From: Spirosoma arboris
GTDB taxonomy: Bacteria; Bacteroidota; Bacteroidia; Cytophagales; Spirosomataceae
Assembly (NCBI RefSeq): GCF_009754945.1
Contig: NZ_WPIN01000008.1
Location: 186,001-250,000 of the forward strand
Reading direction: 5' to 3'
DNA length: 64,000 bases
Shown: positions 34,827 to 43,107 of the stretch, one piece after another
How positions within the stretch are numbered: position 1 is the first letter of the stretch
Layout: each line of letters starts with the position of its first letter
Position numbers and translations under genes: made by a program
The notes under the pieces: generated by a model
Databases searched by the model: none
Seen by the model: only the letters and a program-made list of their open reading frames with translations
Told to the model about the DNA's origin: nothing

Positions 34827-36467
34827 CTAGATTTTTCGGGCTGTATTGATCACATTAACACCGTTGAAACGGGCTGTTGCACTGCCGTGCGAAACGGCAC
34901 TTGATTGCGAAGGTTGTCCTTTCCCATCGTTGAACGCACCGCCTAGTCGGTAATCGCTCTGGTCGCAAACGGCCACGCACGAATTCCAGAACTCCCGTGT
35001 ATTAGCCTGATAGGCGACATCTTTTAACATCCCGACAATCTGACCATCTTTGATTTCATAGAACAACTGACCGCCGAACTGGAAGTTATACCGTTGCTGA
35101 TCAATCGAGAAGGAGCCATCACCGATGATGTAAATGCCCTTTTTGACATCCTTGATCATGTTCTCGACCGACAAAGGTGTTTTGCCTGCTTCCAGCGATA
35201 CGTTGGCCATCCGCTGGAACTGCACCGAACTCCAGTTATCGGCATAGCAGCACCCCTGCGATTCTTTCTCGCCGATGATATGCACCTGATCACGGATAGC
35301 CTGATAATTTACCAGAATACCATCCTTAACCAGGTCCCATTTCTTGGTTTTTACACCCTCATCATCCCAGCCAACCGCACCCAGCGAATATTGCTGCGTT
35401 TTATCGGCCACCAGATTTACTTCTTTACTGCCGTAGTTGAAGTTTTTTGATTCCCATTTGTCCAGGGTAGCGAAACTGGTTCCGGCATAATTGGCTTCGT
35501 AGCCCAGTACCCGGTCTAGTTCGAGGGGGTGACCAACCGATTCATGGATCGTAAGCCACAGGTGTGAAGGATCGAGAACGAGGTCATATTTGCCCGCTTC
35601 TACCGACTTCGCCGACAATTTTTCTTTGGCCTGTTTCGCGGCTAAAGTAATATCTTCCAGCATATCGTAGCCCTTATTGTATCGGGTCGTAACGCCGGTT
35701 TGCTTGTCACTTGGATTAACCTGAAGGTAGTCGTAACCCATACCCATTGGTGAACTCAACGAGTTGCGGGTCGAGAATTTTCCGTTCTGAGGATCAACAG
35801 CCGTTACGGTGAAACTCGGCCCAATCCGGTGAATGTCCTGATCGGCATAGGTGCCGTCGGTTGAGGCAAAATACTTTTGCTCGTTTACCTGGAACAACAC
35901 GTTATTCACGAAGTTGGCACCGTTCTGCATAGCCGCAGCATTGCAGGAAAGCAACAAATCGACTTTTTCCTTAACGGGTACTTCAAAGGCATTTCGCTTG
36001 ATGGGGGCTTTCCAGCTTACTTCACCGTACCCTTTTTGTGGGGCTAACTGCACCGGTTCAGTTAACAGTCGGGCATTTGCTTTCGCAATAGATACTGCCG
36101 TTTTGGCTGCCTGCGCGACAACGGATTCATTTCGGGCATCGCCTACAGAAGCAAAACCCCAGCAACCGTTGACAATGACACGAATACCAACGCCAAATGA
36201 TTCGGAATTGATAATGCCCTGTACTTTGTTTTCACGCGTCAGGACAAACTGATTTAGATAGCGACCAATCCGCACATCGGCATAAGTAGCGCCCATTGAT
36301 TTGGCTGCGTTCAGAGCTGCATCGGCTAAGCGTTTCTTCACGGCCACATCCAGGCCAGGTTCCAGCAGGGCTTCGGGAGAAACTGAACGGGAAAAAGCGG
36401 GTAGGGAGGGTATCATAATACCCGCAGCTCCCATGCTTAGTAGTTGGTTAAAATCTCTTCGATTCAT
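34827..36467 (-). CDS. TldD family metalloprotease with Tat signal, pair 2
   Basis: 546 residues. Tat signal NRRDFNQLLSMGAAGIMI. Zinc motif in LTIHESVGHPLELDRVLGYE; NSCVAVCDQSDYRLGG near the end. By eye it is closest to the pair 4 copy. Upstream is a GxxExxY gene with repeat-built ends, so the distance to pair 1 was enlarged by that insertion. Confidence 0.85.
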   Translation of the reverse strand: MNRRDFNQLLSMGAAGIMIPSLPAFSRSVSPEALLEPGLDVAVKKRLADAALNAAKSMGATYADVRIGRYLNQFVLTRENKVQGIINSESFGVGIRVIVNGCWGFASVGDARNESVVAQAAKTAVSIAKANARLLTEPVQLAPQKGYGEVSWKAPIKRNAFEVPVKEKVDLLLSCNAAAMQNGANFVNNVLFQVNEQKYFASTDGTYADQDIHRIGPSFTVTAVDPQNGKFSTRNSLSSPMGMGYDYLQVNPSDKQTGVTTRYNKGYDMLEDITLAAKQAKEKLSAKSVEAGKYDLVLDPSHLWLTIHESVGHPLELDRVLGYEANYAGTSFATLDKWESKNFNYGSKEVNLVADKTQQYSLGAVGWDDEGVKTKKWDLVKDGILVNYQAIRDQVHIIGEKESQGCCYADNWSSVQFQRMANVSLEAGKTPLSVENMIKDVKKGIYIIGDGSFSIDQQRYNFQFGGQLFYEIKDGQIVGMLKDVAYQANTREFWNSCVAVCDQSDYRLGGAFNDGKGQPSQSSAVSHGSATARFNGVNVINTARKI

Positions 36468-36483
36468 GTTGTTTTATTTTGGT

Positions 36484-36521
36484 CACAGAGATACACAGAG
36501 AAGACACAAAGATTCACAGAG
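36484..36521. repeat. CACAGAG-word repeat, arm 1 (3' side of GxxExxY gene)
   Basis: Words CACAGAG at 36484, 36494 and 36515 and CACAAAG at 36505, a 10-11 base period. The complementary CTCTGTGA contains the stop codon of the GxxExxY gene. Inverted relative to the words at 36885-36922. Confidence 0.8.
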
Positions 36522-36915
36522 AAAAATTTGTGAGTCGTTTGATCCCATCTCGCAGCATCTTGACGCGAAAATTGATAAGTAAGCCTAAACGGTGATTGCC
36601 AAATTTAAGATAGGTTAGAAGCTGCGCCACATGAAGGTCATTCAATGCTTCTACAGTTTTAAGTTCGGTAACGGGTTGATCTTCAACTAATAAGTCAAGT
36701 CGATAGCCATGTTCCAATACAATGTCTTTATACACAATTGGCATCGGTTTTTCCCATTCGACGTAAAGCCCAGAGGCTTGAAGTTCATAGCATAGACACT
36801 CCTGATAAGCCGATTCAAGTAAACCTGGCCCTAAAGCCCGATGTACCTCAATTGCTTTCCCAATTGTAACAGTTGCTAAATGATCTTCTGTGGATCTTAG
36901 GGTGTCTCCGTGCAT
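36514..36915 (-). CDS. GxxExxY protein (PD-(D/E)XK nuclease-like)
   Basis: 133 residues. The name motif is present as GLLESAY in HRALGPGLLESAYQECLCYE. YRLDLLVEDQPVTELKTV gives the D...E-x-K nuclease core and LHVAQLLTYL the usual Gln helix. Function of the family is not established. The first 13 residues (MHGDTLRSTEDHL) and the last three plus stop are encoded by the flanking CACAGAG-type repeats; the conserved domain begins after them. It is inserted between pmbA (pair 1) and tldD (pair 2), on the same strand. Confidence 0.8.
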   Translation of the reverse strand: MHGDTLRSTEDHLATVTIGKAIEVHRALGPGLLESAYQECLCYELQASGLYVEWEKPMPIVYKDIVLEHGYRLDLLVEDQPVTELKTVEALNDLHVAQLLTYLKFGNHRLGLLINFRVKMLRDGIKRLTNFSL

Positions 36916-36922
36916 CTTTGTG
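36885..36922. repeat. CTCTGTG-word repeat, arm 2 (5' side of GxxExxY gene)
   Basis: Words CTTCTGTG, CTTAGGGTG, CTCCGTG and CTTTGTG at about 10-base spacing, the inverse of arm 1 with more drift. The start codon of the GxxExxY gene (36913-36915) lies between the last two words. Confidence 0.75.
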
Positions 36923-36923
36923 G

Positions 36924-38258
36924 TTAAACCGCGTCTGACAAGCTTGTGAAGGTGAAGTCTCTGATTTTCAGTGGCGGTACTAAATTGCCTCCAATACGAA
37001 CCGGTTTTCCCATGGCTTCGAGGTTATTGAGCATGATGACCGGACTTTCGTTGAAGCGGAAGTTCTTGACCGGAAACTTGATCTGGCCGTTTTCAATATA
37101 GAACGTACCGTCGCGGGTCAGCCCGGTATAGAGCAGCGTTTGCGGATCAACAGGACGGATGTACCATAGCCGAGTAACGAGAATGCCTTTCTCCGTACTC
37201 TTAATCATGTCAGCCAGCGATTGTGTGCCGCCTTCCATAATAAAGTTGCCTCCGGGAGGAATTGCCTTAACGCCTTTCTTTTCAGCCCAGTAACGGGAAT
37301 AAGGCATGTTTTTTACGACGCCTTTTTCGATCCAGGTTATCTTTTCCTGCGGACGACCATCGCCACTGAAAGCACCGCTCGGTACTTCCATGTTGGTCGG
37401 ATCGGAGTAAATGGTGACGCGTTCATCGAAGAGTTTTTCGCCTAGACGAGTACCGCCCCCTTTTTTACTTAGGAAGCTCCTGCCTTCATCGGCATTACGG
37501 GCATCCATCGACCGAACTAACGCGACCATCAGCGACGCATCGACGTTCGATACAAGCGCTGCGGGTTCCAGAATAACCGTGTATTTGCCTGGCTCCAATG
37601 CCCGTGCGCTCGACGATGCCATTGCTTTCTGCATGGCTATTTCGGTCATGTTTTTCGTGCTGAGCTTCGATACGTCGGTTACGTCCTGAGTCGCGTATCC
37701 TGAACCCAAACCGTCGGCTGTGCGCACGGTGATCGAAAATTCGACTGATGTCTCCCGATTATACGCGAACAACCCTTTGGTATTCCCGATGGCATTGAAC
37801 CGGGTGGAATCCTCCATGTATCCGGCTGCAGTCAGGTTCTTTTTCCGACACGGATCAAGACTTTCGAAGGTAGCCTGCGCCCGGTAATCCGGGTTCATTT
37901 TGGCGGTATTTTCGGAGTATGGGTCCGTATTCAGATACGTCTGAGGCCCTAGCATGGGCATGTACTCTGGATTTTCGGGGGCCAGTTTGGCAATTTCTTC
38001 GGCCCGACGAACGGTCTTTTCCAGCGAGGCATCATCAAATTCATTGATGGTGGCTGTACCTGAGCGTTTGCCATAAACCGATGTTACCCCTAAAGACAGG
38101 TTCGTACTCTCTCCGCTGGTCGAAACGGCATTACGGGCATACCGAATATTTCCCGTGCGTCCTCCCGACAGGTTGACACTCATCTCGTCGGATTTCGAGT
38201 AGGAGAGTACCTTGTCTATTATCTTTTTTGCTTCTTCTTTGGTTAAGATGATGGCCAT
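36924..38258 (-). CDS. TldE/PmbA family protein, pair 1
   Basis: 444 residues. TldE plan (RYARNAVSTSGES, EPGKYTVILEPAALVSNVDA, RDGTFYIENGQIKFPVKNFR, FTFTSLSDAV). Short SGDGRPQEK loop. A 6-residue insertion (ALVSNVDASLMV) in the EPA strand region distinguishes it. The stop lies 8 bases before the GxxExxY start. Confidence 0.8.
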   Translation of the reverse strand: MAIILTKEEAKKIIDKVLSYSKSDEMSVNLSGGRTGNIRYARNAVSTSGESTNLSLGVTSVYGKRSGTATINEFDDASLEKTVRRAEEIAKLAPENPEYMPMLGPQTYLNTDPYSENTAKMNPDYRAQATFESLDPCRKKNLTAAGYMEDSTRFNAIGNTKGLFAYNRETSVEFSITVRTADGLGSGYATQDVTDVSKLSTKNMTEIAMQKAMASSSARALEPGKYTVILEPAALVSNVDASLMVALVRSMDARNADEGRSFLSKKGGGTRLGEKLFDERVTIYSDPTNMEVPSGAFSGDGRPQEKITWIEKGVVKNMPYSRYWAEKKGVKAIPPGGNFIMEGGTQSLADMIKSTEKGILVTRLWYIRPVDPQTLLYTGLTRDGTFYIENGQIKFPVKNFRFNESPVIMLNNLEAMGKPVRIGGNLVPPLKIRDFTFTSLSDAV

Positions 38259-38260
38259 GA

Positions 38261-38345
38261 TTTTAGTCGATAGTTATCAGTCGATAGTCATTAGTTAATA
38301 GGTCGTTACTGATCGCAACGGCGGGGCTAATGACTATCGGCTAAA
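38261..38345. repeat. Heptad-word palindrome (TCGATAG type) inside pair 1
   Basis: 38267-38301 splits exactly into five 7-base words ending in AG: TCGATAG, TTATCAG, TCGATAG and two more. The right side (38327-38339) is a perfect 13-base complement of 38282-38294, and the flank beyond it also matches the first word. It fills the gap between the tldD stop (38348) and the pmbA start (38258). Confidence 0.8.
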
Positions 38346-38347
38346 AC

Positions 38348-40012
38348 TTATATTTTCCGTCCTGTATTGATTACGTTGACGCCGTTGAAGCGAGTGGTAG
38401 CACTACCGTGCGAAACGGCACTAACCTGTGAGGGCTGACCTTTGCCATCGAAGAACGAGCCGAACGTACGGTAGTCGTCTTTGTCGCAAAGCTGGGCGCA
38501 GGAATTCCAGAACTCCTGAGTGTTGGACTGGTAAGCCACGTCGTCGAGCATGCCAGCTATTTCACCGTTCTTGATTTCGTAAAAGAGTTGACCCCCAAAC
38601 TGGAAGTTATATCGTTGTTGGTCAATAGAATACGAGCCTCGACCGATGATGTAAATGCCTTTGTCAACGCCTTTGATCATATCGAAAACAGAGCGCTTTT
38701 CAGAGCCCGGCTGTAATGATACGTTCGGCATCCGTTGAAACTGTACTGAATCCCAGTTGTCGGCATAGCAGCAACCGTTCGATTCTTTCTCGCCCAGAAT
38801 AGCCGCCTGATCGCGGATGGCCTGATAGTTGACCAGAATGCCGTCTTTGATCAAATCCCACTTCTTGCAGGGAACACCTTCGTCGTCGTAACCAACGGCC
38901 CCCAACGAACCTACTTGCAGTTTGTCGGCCACAATGTTGACTAGCTTACTACCGTAGTTGAACGTCTTGGATTTCCATTTATCCAGCGTAGCGAAACTGG
39001 TTCCGGCGTAGTTGGCTTCATAGCCCAATACGCGGTCGAGTTCGGTGGGGTGGCCGACCGATTCGTGGATGGTTAGGCCGAGGTGATTGGGATCTAGTAC
39101 AAGATCGTATTTGCCCGGCTGAACGGTTTTGGCCGTTAATTTTTCTTTGGCTTGTTTCGCGCCCAGAATCGCGTCCTCAAGCATGTCGTATGAATTTCGG
39201 TAGCCAACCAGACCATTGGGCGCCTTTATTTTTTCGGAATCTAAACCGTCTAAATACTCGTAGCCCATACCCATGGGAGAGCTGAGCGCATCGCGGGTTT
39301 TGAACTTTCCGGCAGCCCGGTCGACGGCCGAGATCGTGAACGTCGGCCAGATACGATGCACATCCTGATCAATGTAGGAGCCATCGGTCGAGGCAAAGTA
39401 CTTTTGCTCGTTAATAAAAAATAGGTTCGATGTAACGAAAGCAGCCCCGTTTTTCATGGCTTCTCCATTCACATTCATCAGCAAATCAATCTTCTGCTGA
39501 ACAGGAATTTCGAACGCATTTTTCTTGATTGGAGTCTTCCAGGTTACTTCACCAACTCCCTTCTGTGGAGCCAGTACAACCGGTTCTGTCTGAAGTTTGG
39601 CATTCGCTTTAGCAATGGCTACGGCTGTTTCGGCACACTTGGCAATGGCGTCGGGCGTTACGTTGCTAGTAGCGGCAAAGCCCCAGGTTCCATTCGCAAT
39701 AACCCGGATACCTACGCCAAACGATTCGGCGCTGGTAATGTTCTGTACTTTAGTTTCGCGAGTAAAAACGAATTGTTGCAGATACCGTCCAATACGAACG
39801 TCGGTGTAGGTTGCGCCCTTACTTTTGGCTGCATTGAGGGCAATGTCGGCTAAGCGTTTCTTGGCGGCATTATCGATGCCCACACCCCGGCCGCTGGCTT
39901 CAAGCAGGTATTCGGCCGATACTGGATTGCCAAATACGGGCACACCAGCTGTTAGCAGGCCACCAATGCCTAAGCCAGACAACTGGATAAAATCTCGTCT
40001 TTGCATGTACAA
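38348..40012 (-). CDS. TldD family metalloprotease with Tat signal, pair 1
   Basis: 554 residues, the most divergent of the four. Tat signal QRRDFIQLSGLGIGGLL. Zinc motif in LTIHESVGHPTELDRVLGYE and NSCAQLCDKDDYRTFG near the end. Start at 40012 or at the second Met two codons on. The extra residues lie after the signal (ASGRGVGIDN). First gene of the tandem array; 160 bases upstream separate it from a small + strand gene. Confidence 0.85.
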   Translation of the reverse strand: MYMQRRDFIQLSGLGIGGLLTAGVPVFGNPVSAEYLLEASGRGVGIDNAAKKRLADIALNAAKSKGATYTDVRIGRYLQQFVFTRETKVQNITSAESFGVGIRVIANGTWGFAATSNVTPDAIAKCAETAVAIAKANAKLQTEPVVLAPQKGVGEVTWKTPIKKNAFEIPVQQKIDLLMNVNGEAMKNGAAFVTSNLFFINEQKYFASTDGSYIDQDVHRIWPTFTISAVDRAAGKFKTRDALSSPMGMGYEYLDGLDSEKIKAPNGLVGYRNSYDMLEDAILGAKQAKEKLTAKTVQPGKYDLVLDPNHLGLTIHESVGHPTELDRVLGYEANYAGTSFATLDKWKSKTFNYGSKLVNIVADKLQVGSLGAVGYDDEGVPCKKWDLIKDGILVNYQAIRDQAAILGEKESNGCCYADNWDSVQFQRMPNVSLQPGSEKRSVFDMIKGVDKGIYIIGRGSYSIDQQRYNFQFGGQLFYEIKNGEIAGMLDDVAYQSNTQEFWNSCAQLCDKDDYRTFGSFFDGKGQPSQVSAVSHGSATTRFNGVNVINTGRKI

Positions 40013-40173
40013 GAAAGAAGATGGTCGTTGATGATAGAGTTTACTATACTCTCAGAAAAAGCACGAATATGGCTAAAAAACGCGAACCGATTAATATAGA
40101 AGTTTTATTTTGTGACGAATGGTGAACCCATTGAGGACAAATATTCCCAATAATATTCGGTAAAATTGCTCAT

Positions 40174-40344
40174 ATGCAGTTTATTCGTTTAAAGCAGAAA
40201 CAAAGAAATTTAACCTTAACTATGGCTATTTATACTCAGCAGTTTGAGGAGTTTTTTCAGGACGTATTAATTTCAATTCACGCAAGTATTCGTGACCTGG
40301 AGGAGAAGAAACGTTCGCAGACCGAAACGCCAAACCGCATTTAG
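40174..40344 (+). CDS. Small protein, 56 residues
   Basis: Open frame from the ATG at 40174 to the stop at 40344. An internal ATG at 40222 gives a 40-residue form starting MAIYTQQFEEFFQDVLISIH, which looks more natural. It is amphipathic helical and ends in a charged tail (RDLEEKKRSQTETPNRI). Convergent with the lipase gene 7 bases away. No family recognised. Confidence 0.4.
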   Translation: MQFIRLKQKQRNLTLTMAIYTQQFEEFFQDVLISIHASIRDLEEKKRSQTETPNRI

Positions 40345-40350
40345 AAAGGC

Positions 40351-41532
40351 TTATTTATTCTTCAATTGCTCGAACCAGTTTAACGATCGACGCATAAATA
40401 TCACTTCAGTAGGAACGTGAAATCCTGTTGCTAGGGCAACTAAACTCAATTTTGACGAACCCTGCTGTTTCATAGCGGTATAGGTTTGTAGGGAAGTCAA
40501 AAAAGGAATAATTTCATCCTGTTGGCTATGAATCAGTTGAGTAGGCGTTTGAGTAGACCAGTTGGTTAGGTCATTGTCATTCAGTGCTTTTCGAAACGAA
40601 GAGGATGGGTTTAATACATCAGCCTTGAACTGGTCTGTACATAGTTGGTCGAAGCTAGCTGTAATTGACCGAGCATTATCTATCGACTGGGTAATCTGTT
40701 CAGCATAAGGCGATTTAAAATAGTAGCTGATTGGTTTATTGAGGGCGTAAATACGATCATAAGATAGCACCTCCCAGATATAGAGATAGTTGGCAACCCC
40801 TCCGCTTGTTTGCTTTTTAGTCAGATAATCAAAAAAAGCAGGCATAGCATATGGCCCAGCTCCACAACTTGAGCCCGCCAATTGAAATTCGGTGCTATAC
40901 GTGTTCTCCAGAAGCTTTTGGGCGGATAATGTAGCGTAGCCCCCTTCTGAGTAACCAGCTAAAAAAACTTTACCTGCCCAGGTAAGGCTTTTTTGCGCCA
41001 AAAACTCTTTTGTTGCCAGAAGCATATCGACGGTTGCGTTGGCTAGACTCTGGCGGTATTCATAATCGTGGGGAATCTTGTCCGTAATTCCGTAGCCAAT
41101 GTAGTCGGGACAGGCAACAATGTACCCGTGTGTAGCGAAGTAAAGCGGATAGGAGAAGCTCGGTGATGCAAAATTAGTGCCCGATGGCGCTTCAGCATTG
41201 GAGTAAGCAGTAGGGTGCTGGAAACTGAGCAAAGGATAGGCTTTTTTTGTTTCCGTAAGTTGACTGGGCAAGTACACTATGCCTGAGGCTGTAATGGGTG
41301 TTCCATCGTAGAGAGTGGTTTGATACGAAATTCGATTAATACTTACCTGGTAGTCGGCTGGTTGGTAAATCAATGAGTCATTACTTGAACTTAATCTTTT
41401 CAGAATGCTATTGTCGTAGAAAACAATCTGATTTGTACTAACTAATACTGGTTTTCTGACTACTGGTATGGGTTGGCAGGCTAAAAAAAATAGAAACAAA
41501 CTATAAATTAGGTACTGTACTGGTTTATTCAT
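40351..41532 (-). CDS. Alpha/beta-hydrolase lipoprotein (secretory lipase-like)
   Basis: 393 residues from the ATG at 41532. Lipobox SLFLFFLACQP. Hydrolase fold with nucleophile elbow GYSEGG (VFLAGYSEGGYATLSAQ), early LLSFQHPTAYSN, and ACPDYIGYG; the C-terminal His is probably in ATGFHVP and an Asp/Glu in HSQQDEIIP. Resembles the LIP/secretory lipase family. Substrate unknown. Confidence 0.7.
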   Translation of the reverse strand: MNKPVQYLIYSLFLFFLACQPIPVVRKPVLVSTNQIVFYDNSILKRLSSSNDSLIYQPADYQVSINRISYQTTLYDGTPITASGIVYLPSQLTETKKAYPLLSFQHPTAYSNAEAPSGTNFASPSFSYPLYFATHGYIVACPDYIGYGITDKIPHDYEYRQSLANATVDMLLATKEFLAQKSLTWAGKVFLAGYSEGGYATLSAQKLLENTYSTEFQLAGSSCGAGPYAMPAFFDYLTKKQTSGGVANYLYIWEVLSYDRIYALNKPISYYFKSPYAEQITQSIDNARSITASFDQLCTDQFKADVLNPSSSFRKALNDNDLTNWSTQTPTQLIHSQQDEIIPFLTSLQTYTAMKQQGSSKLSLVALATGFHVPTEVIFMRRSLNWFEQLKNK

Positions 41533-41585
41533 AACTCTCATTTCGGGTTTTACGAAAGAATCTTTCGCACATACCCATTACCAAT

Positions 41586-41625
41586 GATCGTGCCGTGACT
41601 GATCATCACCAGTCACGGCACGATC
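41586..41625. terminator. Hairpin between ATP-grasp and lipase genes
   Basis: Perfect 15-base arms (41586-41600 and 41611-41625, GATCGTGCCGTGACT and complement) with a 10-base loop. Follows the ATP-grasp stop (41643, minus strand). No T tract. Confidence 0.55.
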
Positions 41626-41642
41626 CAATTAGTGACAAAATT

Positions 41643-42728
41643 CTATTTCTTAGCTTTCTTAGGCTTCTCTTCTTTTACTTTTTCGGCCTTTGGTGCTTTT
41701 TCAGCTTTGGGCGCTTCTTCTGTTTTAGGGCCTTTTGTTGACTTAGCCTCTTTTGGAGTGGCTGCTGGTTCCTGATTGATTACAGATCCACGTACAAACG
41801 TTCCCCAAGTCAGGTTGTCTTTGCCTTTTTGCGCTTTTTTCGCCCGTTCGATGGCCATGTTGGCAGCAGCTTCGACTACCCAGTCAAAATTCTCCTGTCC
41901 AACCGAATGGATATCAGCATCTGGAGCAGGGTTGCAGAAATCAATGGCGATGGGGATACCGTCGCGTACTGCAAACTCAACCGTATTGAAATCATAACCG
42001 AGGCCGTGATTTAATTTCAGTACGTAGTCGGTCATTGTGGCTAGTAACTTCTTGCCAGCATCGCCGGTAGTTTGCATTTGGGCCGCGTAACGTAGGTGAT
42101 GCGGGTTGCGTGGCTCGTAGGGCATAATACGAACGTCTTTGCCGCCAATGCAGTAACACCGGAAATAATCGGTAAAGTCGATGGCTTCCTGATATAGCAT
42201 AACAAGCTGACCAGTTTCGTCATATGCCTTAAACATCTGATCAGGATTGTCGACTTTATAGACGCTTTTCCAGCCACCGCCCGCATGAGGCTTCATAAAG
42301 GCAGGGAAGCCAATATGCTGAAAAATACCATCCCAGTCCATGTGTTTCAGGTTGCGAAACGAATTATGGTTGGTATCGTCTGGACGCTCTTTTGAAGGCA
42401 GTAAAATGGTTTTAGGTACCGGAACACCAAGTTGAACCGCCAGTGCATTATTGAAAAACTTCTCGTCGGCACTCCACCAGAACGGGTTATTGACAACGGC
42501 TGTACCAGTCAAAGCTGCATTTTTTAGAAATGCCTTGTAGAATGGGACATCCTGCGATATACGATCGATAATTACTGCGTAATCGGTTGGAACGCTTTGT
42601 TCCACTTGGTCAATGCTTACAAATTCAGCCGGAAATGCGCTTTGTTTCTCGTTGACTCGATCAACAAAAGCCTGTGGAAATGTATTTTCCTGGCCAAAAA
42701 GAATTCCTATTTTTGATTTCTTGCTCAT
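41643..42728 (-). CDS. ATP-grasp ligase with Lys/Pro/Glu/Ala tail
   Basis: 361 residues. ATP-grasp core: VNNPFWWSADEKFFNN (pre-grasp), FPAFMKPHAGGGWKSVYKV (nucleotide-binding loop), MLYQEAIDFTDYFRCYCIGG and EFAVRDGIPIAIDFCNPAPD (metal ligands). Closest to RimK/D-Ala ligase-like enzymes that link carboxylates and amines. After about residue 318 comes a low-complexity tail of Lys, Pro, Glu and Ala repeats (EAPKAEKAPKAEKVKEEK), unusual for this family. It may belong to the same pathway as the amidoligase operon at 11-14 kb; that is inference. Confidence 0.75.
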   Translation of the reverse strand: MSKKSKIGILFGQENTFPQAFVDRVNEKQSAFPAEFVSIDQVEQSVPTDYAVIIDRISQDVPFYKAFLKNAALTGTAVVNNPFWWSADEKFFNNALAVQLGVPVPKTILLPSKERPDDTNHNSFRNLKHMDWDGIFQHIGFPAFMKPHAGGGWKSVYKVDNPDQMFKAYDETGQLVMLYQEAIDFTDYFRCYCIGGKDVRIMPYEPRNPHHLRYAAQMQTTGDAGKKLLATMTDYVLKLNHGLGYDFNTVEFAVRDGIPIAIDFCNPAPDADIHSVGQENFDWVVEAAANMAIERAKKAQKGKDNLTWGTFVRGSVINQEPAATPKEAKSTKGPKTEEAPKAEKAPKAEKVKEEKPKKAKK

Positions 42729-42838
42729 AATGAATTAGTTAAGTGCTGAGTAAAGCAATGTTGATAAACTGCGTATTCACAACTTAAAGTGTTTGTATTT
42801 CATTAACCGGAGCAAGTTGCAGTTGTTAGGCCAGAAAA

Positions 42839-42874
42839 ACAAAAAGCTCCGTTTTCAATTACGGAGCTTTTTGT
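42839..42874 (-). terminator. Intrinsic terminator
   Basis: Arms ACAAAAAGCTCCG (42839-42851) and complement (42862-42874), with T-rich sequence at the minus-strand 3' side. It follows the small frame at 42889-43017 by 15 bases. Confidence 0.75.
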
Positions 42875-42888
42875 GGAACAGAAAAAAG

Positions 42889-43017
42889 TCAATTGTACAA
42901 TACCGAACATACGTAGTTACTCAGAATGAAGCCTTGGTTATTACGACGTTGAACATACATATGTAAACCTTTAGAGGTGGAACGGAAGTTGGGACGAACA
43001 AGTGTAAATGTTAGCAT
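42889..43017 (-). CDS. Small protein, 42 residues
   Basis: ATG at 43017, TGA at 42889. The sequence runs MLTFTLVRPNFRSTSKGLHM, then YVQRRNNQGFILSNYVCSVL and a short end. It reads like a compact beta protein with normal composition and is followed by a good intrinsic terminator, which argues for a transcribed unit. No family recognised and no signal peptide. It lies in an otherwise gene-free 380-base gap. Confidence 0.4.
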   Translation of the reverse strand: MLTFTLVRPNFRSTSKGLHMYVQRRNNQGFILSNYVCSVLYN

Positions 43018-43107
43018 AACATAACTTTGAGTTTAAGGTGAGATTATTAGTAAACGACTTCATTGCTATGAGTTAATTACACAAAGAATATAAAATTGAA
43101 TAAAAGT

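Noticed and set aside
40174..40344. Small gene as a precursor of a modified peptide for TldD/E
   Set aside because: No leader-core boundary, and no Cys, Ser or Gly-rich core; kept only as a hypothetical gene.
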